Assembly (NCBI GenBank): GCA_036794395.1
Contig: DAIRGS010000370.1
Span: forward strand, 1 to 6,904
Direction: 5' to 3'
Origin: DASXMX01 sp036794395
GTDB lineage: Bacteria; Planctomycetota; Phycisphaerae; Tepidisphaerales; Tepidisphaeraceae
Length of the DNA stretch: 6,904 bases
In this document: positions 5,059 to 6,904 of the stretch, piece after piece
How positions within the stretch are numbered: position 1 is the stretch's first letter
Layout of the letters: each line of letters begins with the position of its first letter
Notes under the pieces: model-generated
Databases searched by the model: none
What the model saw: the letters and a program-made list of their open reading frames with translations, nothing else
Told to the model about the DNA's origin: nothing
Position numbers and translations under genes: made by a program

Positions 5059-5075
5059 CCCGCCGTCGCGGCGGG
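5059..5075. repeat. Small GC hairpin between two short genes
   Basis: CCCGCC and GGCGGG form a 6-bp stem around GTCGC, between the zinc-ribbon frame and the next ATG. No T-run follows, so terminator function is doubtful. Confidence 0.35.
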
Positions 5076-5087
5076 TAAGATTGGGGG

Positions 5088-5243
5088 ATGGGTGAGCAAG
5101 GAACGATACTGGACTATGCGCGACCGAGTTGTCGGGATTGGTGGGGCACCATCAGCCGTGCCGCCGTTTGGTTGTTCGCGGTCGCGGGAGTCGCCGCCTA
5201 TTGCTGGTTAGTCTATTCTCAACGGGATGACTTCACTCGCTGA
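5088..5243 (+). CDS. 51-aa single-pass membrane protein
   Basis: The frame starts MGEQGTILDYARPSCRDWW, then one hydrophobic segment (about residues 27-44, AAVWLFAVAGVAAYCWLV) and a short polar end (YSQRDDFTR). Start is ATG 5088 with a G-rich stretch (GGGGG) just before it, a weak ribosome-binding site. I recall similar short planctomycete proteins beginning with an ILDYA motif followed by a Trp pair and one membrane helix, but know no function. The N-terminal ILDYARP plus WW before the helix suggests a membrane-edge peptide rather than chance translation. It follows the zinc-ribbon remnant by 41 bases and may once have shared a transcript with it. Confidence 0.5.
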   Translation: MGEQGTILDYARPSCRDWWGTISRAAVWLFAVAGVAAYCWLVYSQRDDFTR

Positions 5244-5501
5244 TTTCAAACTGAACCAGTGCCAGTCAAGGGGGATTGGTAGACTTATGGAGGGCGCTCC
5301 ACAATTAGACGGCATCAAACTTTGGAGTCGAGATCGGTCAATTGCAGTTGTTGACGCGGTAGGAACCGCAACGAGTAGCAGGAATTCAGGCTATCGTCTG
5401 AGTTGAGAGATTCTTGTTTGGGATGCAGGAAGGGGGCGGAGGGTGGACGTGCGGTTCGACCGCTAAACAACGTGTTCAAAATAGTGTGATCGATCGGGTG
5501 T
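5244..5501. other. Intergenic stretch between converging genes
   Basis: I see no recognised gene. A 39-codon frame from ATG 5287 (MEGAPQLDGIKLW onward) to TGA 5404 lacks a ribosome-binding site and any known motif. GCGGTTCGACCGC at 5451-5463 is a small perfect stem but has no T-run on either side, so no terminator for the converging genes is evident. Confidence 0.4.
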
Positions 5502-6299
5502 TCAGCGGGCGGACACGACGGACTTTCGCTTGTCGACTAGTAGCTCTTGGCCCTCGATTGGCGTGCCCTTGGCATCTGCCTGGAGAGGGCCTTGGCTGGA
5601 AGCGACCATTTGAGCGCAGGCTCGGCGGATGCTGGCGACGTTGAGGTAGCGGCCGGGGCATTCGGTGGCTTTGGTTTCACCATGGCCCAGGACGTGGTCG
5701 GCGGACACGTGGTAGGTCTTCATGAGGTAGGCCACCAGGCGTTCAAGGGATTTGACCTGAGCGGGAGAGGGGCGGGTGACGTCGAAGTTGCCGACGAGGC
5801 AGATGCCGATGCCGTGTTCGTTGTATTGGTTGCCGGGGGTTTTGTCGTGGGCGCCCCACTTCTGCTTGGGCCAGCGCGGGCCGACTTCGATTTGGCCATC
5901 GTGAGTGTCGGTGCCGTTGCCAATGACGAAATGGTAGCCCAGCTCGTCCCAGCCTTTGTTACGGTGCATCTGGTCGAACTTACGAGCGCCGCCATCGGGG
6001 GTGGCGCTGTGGTGGATGACGATCCAGTTCCATTGATTACGGGCGCCGACGGGGACCCAGTCGGCCGGTATTGCGCCAGATGGGGCAGTTGGGCGCGCGA
6101 TTTGGGGCGGTGGCGCCGGTTGCGGCGCAGGAGCAACGGCCACAGGCGCTTGCGCAGGGGCATTTGGCCTGTCCTGGAAGACCGGGCCGCTGAAATTCGG
6201 CGTTGGAAGGTTGGAGACAACGGGAGCCGGTCGCTGCGTTTGGCAGCCAGCAAGGAGTGCGAAGGCCGCCACGACGATAGGTGCAAACCACTTAGCCAT
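5502..6299 (-). CDS. N-acetylmuramoyl-L-alanine amidase lipoprotein (amidase_2/PGRP fold)
   Basis: This 265-aa protein has a lipoprotein signal (hydrophobic 5-16, lipobox LAGC with Cys19), a Pro/Ala-rich linker (about 20-80), and an amidase_2 domain (about 88-228). Zinc ligands match T7 lysozyme and PGRP proteins: H96 in VIHHSAT, H206 in LGHGET and C214 in ECPG; Y122 in GYHF and T212 match the catalytic tyrosine and the Lys/Thr position. GIGICLVGNFD is the conserved core strand. The enzyme would cut the bond between MurNAc and L-alanine in peptidoglycan, anchored by lipid to a membrane in the periplasm, for wall turnover or remodelling. ATG 6299 is supported by AGAGG about six bases before it and by the intact signal peptide. 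The last 30 residues after the domain are a polar tail of unknown role. The 105-aa gene upstream reads the same way, 184 bp apart. Confidence 0.9.
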   Translation of the reverse strand: MAKWFAPIVVAAFALLAGCQTQRPAPVVSNLPTPNFSGPVFQDRPNAPAQAPVAVAPAPQPAPPPQIARPTAPSGAIPADWVPVGARNQWNWIVIHHSATPDGGARKFDQMHRNKGWDELGYHFVIGNGTDTHDGQIEVGPRWPKQKWGAHDKTPGNQYNEHGIGICLVGNFDVTRPSPAQVKSLERLVAYLMKTYHVSADHVLGHGETKATECPGRYLNVASIRRACAQMVASSQGPLQADAKGTPIEGQELLVDKRKSVVSAR

Positions 6300-6395
6300 C
6301 CTTGGCCTCTTGGTTGGAAAGACTCTGATATCCAGACATCGAATGCGGCTGGCGATGGGTCAACCCTGACACACCAAAATGACAGCCGCGATTGC

Positions 6396-6423
6396 CCGGC
6401 GCCCTACCGGGTTCTGTTTTTTA
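6396..6423 (+). terminator. Terminator-like hairpin on the plus strand, between minus-strand genes
   Basis: CCCGG (6396-6400) and CCGGG (6408-6412) form a short stem around CGCCCTA, followed by TTCTGTTTTTT. It would act on plus-strand transcripts, but no plus-strand gene ends here. It lies in the minus-strand gap between the 105-aa gene and the amidase. In that direction no T-run follows the stem directly. It may limit antisense transcription of the amidase region or be chance. Confidence 0.35.
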
Positions 6424-6483
6424 TCGGACGCTTGGCCCAAAATCCAGTAGATCGCCGGTTTTTTGCAGCGAACGGAACTGTTT

Positions 6484-6801
6484 TCAGGGTCGACGCCTGA
6501 GAACCACTACGACGAGAATCGCCAAAAGGATCGCCATTGCGATCAGCCAAATCCGTTTTCGGCTTGGCCGTAATTTTATGGCCAAGGCCGGGGACAAATC
6601 AAATATGAACGGCTCGGGAATGCCGTCGGCGGCGTTACGGTCAAAAATCTCCGGTTCGGCCAATCCGCCGACGGGTACGACCTCCGAGACGACCAACTGC
6701 CGTTGCGCGATGGCTTCGGCGGCTTCATGGTGCTTGGCATCGACAACCAGGGTGGTTTGAAGGCCGGTATTTCGGCTGATGCCATGTACGTGGTAGCGCA
6801 T
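6484..6801 (-). CDS. 105-aa tail-anchored small protein
   Basis: The protein has a soluble N-terminal domain (MRYHVHGISRNTGLQTTLVV, then DAKHHEAAEAIAQRQLVVSEVVPV), a polar middle (about 45-80) and one strong membrane helix near the C-terminus (IWLIAMAILLAILVVVVL, about 84-101) flanked by RKR and RRR. The N-terminal pattern (strand, modified-residue turn, helix with EAAEAIA, strand) recalls the short domain found at the start of GspF-like and several planctomycete membrane proteins. I do not recognise a specific function. ATG 6801 has no visible Shine-Dalgarno sequence (the upstream bases read ACTTTTCCTA), so initiation may be leaderless or independent of it. It precedes the amidase gene in the same direction by 184 bp, which contains a plus-strand terminator-like hairpin. 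Confidence 0.65.
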   Translation of the reverse strand: MRYHVHGISRNTGLQTTLVVDAKHHEAAEAIAQRQLVVSEVVPVGGLAEPEIFDRNAADGIPEPFIFDLSPALAIKLRPSRKRIWLIAMAILLAILVVVVLRRRP

Positions 6802-6834
6802 TAGGAAAAGTCTCGGGGCGAAATGAAAGTCGGC

Positions 6835-6867
6835 ATTGGGAGCGGTTCTTCAGGAAAATTGGGAGCG
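6835..6867. repeat. Two ATTGGGAGCG repeats before a minus-strand gene
   Basis: Exact 10-bp direct repeats lie at 6835-6844 and 6858-6867, 23 bp apart, about two helical turns, upstream of the 105-aa minus-strand gene. The spacing would suit a dimeric regulator binding one face of the DNA. No promoter can be recognised, so this is only a candidate operator. Confidence 0.3.
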
Positions 6868-6904
6868 CTCGGAGAAGCCGGGGTGGCGCGGAATACCGCT
6901 ATAC

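Noticed and set aside
4889..5095. 68-codon plus-strand frame overlapping the zinc-ribbon tail
   Set aside because: The adjacent frame starting at 4879 gives the characteristic CPTC/CPEC zinc ribbon, whereas this one has no recognisable feature.
5451..5463. tRNA T-arm-like GCGGTTCGACCGC
   Set aside because: The loop is too short for a T-arm and no acceptor, D or anticodon stem can be placed around it.
5547..6500. 317-codon open frame on the plus strand
   Set aside because: It is the mirror of the amidase lipoprotein gene on the minus strand, which has a lipobox and all zinc ligands; the plus-strand translation is low complexity without motifs.

Overview
The window looks like an accessory, repeat-rich stretch of a Planctomycetota chromosome, probably Phycisphaerae-like. 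The best clue is a 55-aa reading frame at 4879-5046 that ends in a zinc-ribbon tail (CPTC, RYNLT, SGVCPECGT), a signature I associate with planctomycete membrane proteins. The small membrane proteins, the DUF4258/YgiT pair and the LuxR-type helix-turn-helix fit the same group. This assignment is inference from family knowledge, not from a search.

Layout, left to right. Positions 46-360 hold a LuxR-type DNA-binding domain without its sensor part. Positions 365-394 hold a promoter-like pair. Positions 526-668 hold an array of six CACCTTTTCAGTTTT cores, directly followed by a 91-bp segment bounded by inverted repeats (669-759). On the minus strand at 831-1046 is a 71-aa frame resembling the N-terminal piece of a transposase (probably ISKra4-like), ending in a canonical -1 slippery heptamer and a stop. 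A strong terminator (1111-1142) separates this debris from a toxin-antitoxin block: a DUF104 antitoxin and VapC-like PIN toxin (1190-1796), a decayed second DUF104 antitoxin (about 1934-2165), and a DUF4258/YgiT-like pair (2179-2714). The last gene overlaps by ATGA the start of a 573-aa two-domain ABC permease of the Fe(III)/thiamine type (2711-4432).

Positions 4433-4888 have no convincing gene. They hold two copies of a nearly perfect ~50-bp palindrome (GGGTCAACTCTTGACA arms) and six copies of a CCCCATGATTTT direct repeat, resembling REP or MITE material. The repeats supply the ATG codons of two short frames, one of them the zinc-ribbon remnant. A 51-aa membrane protein follows (5088-5243). 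On the minus strand lie an amidase_2/PGRP-type lipoprotein (5502-6299) and a 105-aa tail-anchored protein (6484-6801).

Functionally, the left and centre are dominated by decaying mobile DNA and addiction-type modules. The permease, amidase and small membrane proteins look like host genes. No single new system is certain. The items most worth a second look are the twin palindromes with repeat-donated start codons, the antitoxin pseudogene beside an intact paralogue, and the coupling of a toxin-antitoxin-like pair to a transporter permease.
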